Shown here piece by piece: positions 62,881 to 64,000 of a DNA stretch of 64,000 nucleotides (its first letter is position 1; every line of letters starts with the position of its first letter). Source of the DNA: Rosa chinensis. Taxonomy: Eukaryota > Streptophyta > Magnoliopsida > Rosales > Rosaceae. The position numbers were made by a program, and so were the translations under genes. The DNA lies in assembly GCF_002994745.2 (NCBI RefSeq), contig NC_037094.1:43723139-43787138 (forward strand), written 5' to 3'. The notes under the pieces are model-generated. The model worked only from the letters and a program-made list of their open reading frames with translations. It was not told the DNA's origin and made no database searches.

Positions 62881-63380
62881 AATCACCAGTTACGGTTACG
62901 GCTACTATTACATTTACACTGCTCTCGTGACATATGCAGTGCAGCGATGTCGTTTGGCATCAAGTCACATCTTGTTTACCTTTCATTCTAGATGCATCTA
63001 TGCATCTTATTCTCCTTTATTGTTTCTGCTTCATTATAGATGCGTTTGTGCATCTTTTTATGATTTATTGTTTTCTTTCGATGCTTTTGCATCGCTCCAT
63101 GTAACCCTCAGCTATCATTTAATATAGTTTGTCGTCTTTCCTTTAAAAAAAAAAAAATAATAATAAATAAATATAATTATTCAAAAAATATATATAATTA
63201 ACGCTATGCTTTTAAATAACTTGACTATGAGTTTTTCTTATATACTAAATATTTTTTTGTTTTAATTAATTTCATTATTATTACGAGAATCACAGAATTT
63301 TGGTATGTTTTATGAGAAAGAGTTAGGTGAAAGAGAATTTAATGGACGTATATTTCTTTTTTGCATTGCAGACCTTCTAT
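62881..63380. other. No gene seen
   Basis: AT-rich with short unsupported frames. Confidence 0.4.
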
Positions 63381-63384
63381 TTAT

Positions 63385-63416
<32 letters not shown>

Positions 63417-63431
63417 CACATATATCCTATT

Positions 63432-63809
63432 CAGAGTGAGGCCTCACTCTGAAATTAATGTGTGAGGTTGGAGTTTATGGTCACTTTTCGGTCTCATATC
63501 CACATCTCGACCGTTCAGTTTTTAGGTACTAGTGTATAGATCATCTCTGCAAAATTTCAGGCAAATTGATGGTCGTTAAGGCATTGATAACTACTTTAAA
63601 GCTAGTATGGTTCAGGGTGGACAGATTCAGTTCGTCCATTGGTTTACGTGAGTTAGATACTTTAAAGATCATCAATTTGGATGAAAATTTGCAGAGGTGA
63701 TCTGTACACTAATACCTAAAAACTGAACAGTTAAGATGTGAATATGAGACCGAAAAGTGACCCTAAACTCCAATCTCACACGTTAATTTCAGAGTGAGGC
63801 CTCACTCTG
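63432..63809. mobile_element. Foldback MITE with palindromic ends
   Basis: The halves are inverted copies of about 150 bp. CAGAGTGAGGCCTCACTCTG, itself a perfect 20-bp palindrome, lies at both ends (63432-63451 and 63790-63809). It sits inside a (TA)n run, consistent with a TA-rich target. 'atatcc' / 'ggatat' may extend the ends. Confidence 0.85.
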
Positions 63810-64000
63810 GATATATATATATATATATATATTATTTTTGGTAATTTTGCACTTACCTACTTGGTTTAACCTAATCTAATGTATGTCTTCTTTCTGCTGC
63901 GATGCTTTCAATGGGAGTAAGTTGCCTTTAGCAGATCTTCCATTGGGTTGACAAGAAGAATTGCCTTACCGGATTATACTTTCCTTGAAGATGGATTTGG
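63810..64000. other. No gene seen at window end
   Basis: (TA)n followed by AT-rich sequence with no supported frame. Confidence 0.4.

Overview
The window is nuclear DNA from a flowering plant, most likely a eudicot. It is AT-rich, has GT-AG introns, and carries Gypsy, Copia, LINE, CACTA-like and foldback elements around a few plant genes. The gene and repeat repertoire reminds me of Rosaceae, but that is an impression from memory, not a demonstration. There are no bacterial features. I see two intact genes: a MORN-repeat phosphatidylinositol 4-phosphate 5-kinase (about 40.0-49.75 kb, + strand, nine coding exons, 771 aa) and a cytochrome P450 of the CYP736A type (51.66-54.74 kb, + strand, two exons, 505 aa).

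The left part (0-22 kb) is a graveyard. A U-box/ARM E3 ligase of the PUB45 type (612-3820, - strand) is still readable but has several stops and frameshifts and lost its 5' end next to a Copia LTR (about 3849-5036). A fragment of an ORP1-type oxysterol-binding-related gene follows (5235-6150, + strand). Then come a recombined Athila-like derivative (6267-9429), a Gypsy gag relic (10145-11017), a CACTA-like terminus (11433-11800), a 5'-truncated LINE with a 13-bp target duplication (11897-14254), broken pieces of transposon-associated Ulp1-type genes (15.7-19.1 kb), and a foldback MITE with a 10-bp target duplication (21367-21719).

From 22216 to 36184 lies a complete Athila-like Gypsy retrotransposon on the - strand. 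It has two 2318-bp LTRs differing at about five positions by eye, a GCTTG target duplication, a tRNA-Asp primer site, and one uninterrupted 1883-codon gag-pol frame. It landed in what looks like a coding exon; the frame resumes exactly across the insertion. A second, solo LTR (37069-39046, TSD GTGGA) follows.

The right part (54.8-64 kb) is again repeat-derived: a P450 exon fragment, a 2619-bp solo LTR (56149-58767, TSD AGGTT) inserted in one copy of a tandem duplication, an Athila-like solo LTR (59322-61399), a 71-bp-period array typical of CACTA subterminal regions (62279-62745), and a foldback MITE whose ends are perfect 20-bp palindromes (63432-63809). The functional genes sit in a comparatively repeat-poor island at 39.7-54.8 kb. 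The rest records repeated insertion followed by LTR-LTR recombination. I found no wholly new system. The observations most worth checking are the insertion-split exon, the perfect hairpin in the PIP5K leader intron, the vestigial P450 exons, and the unusual repeat architectures.
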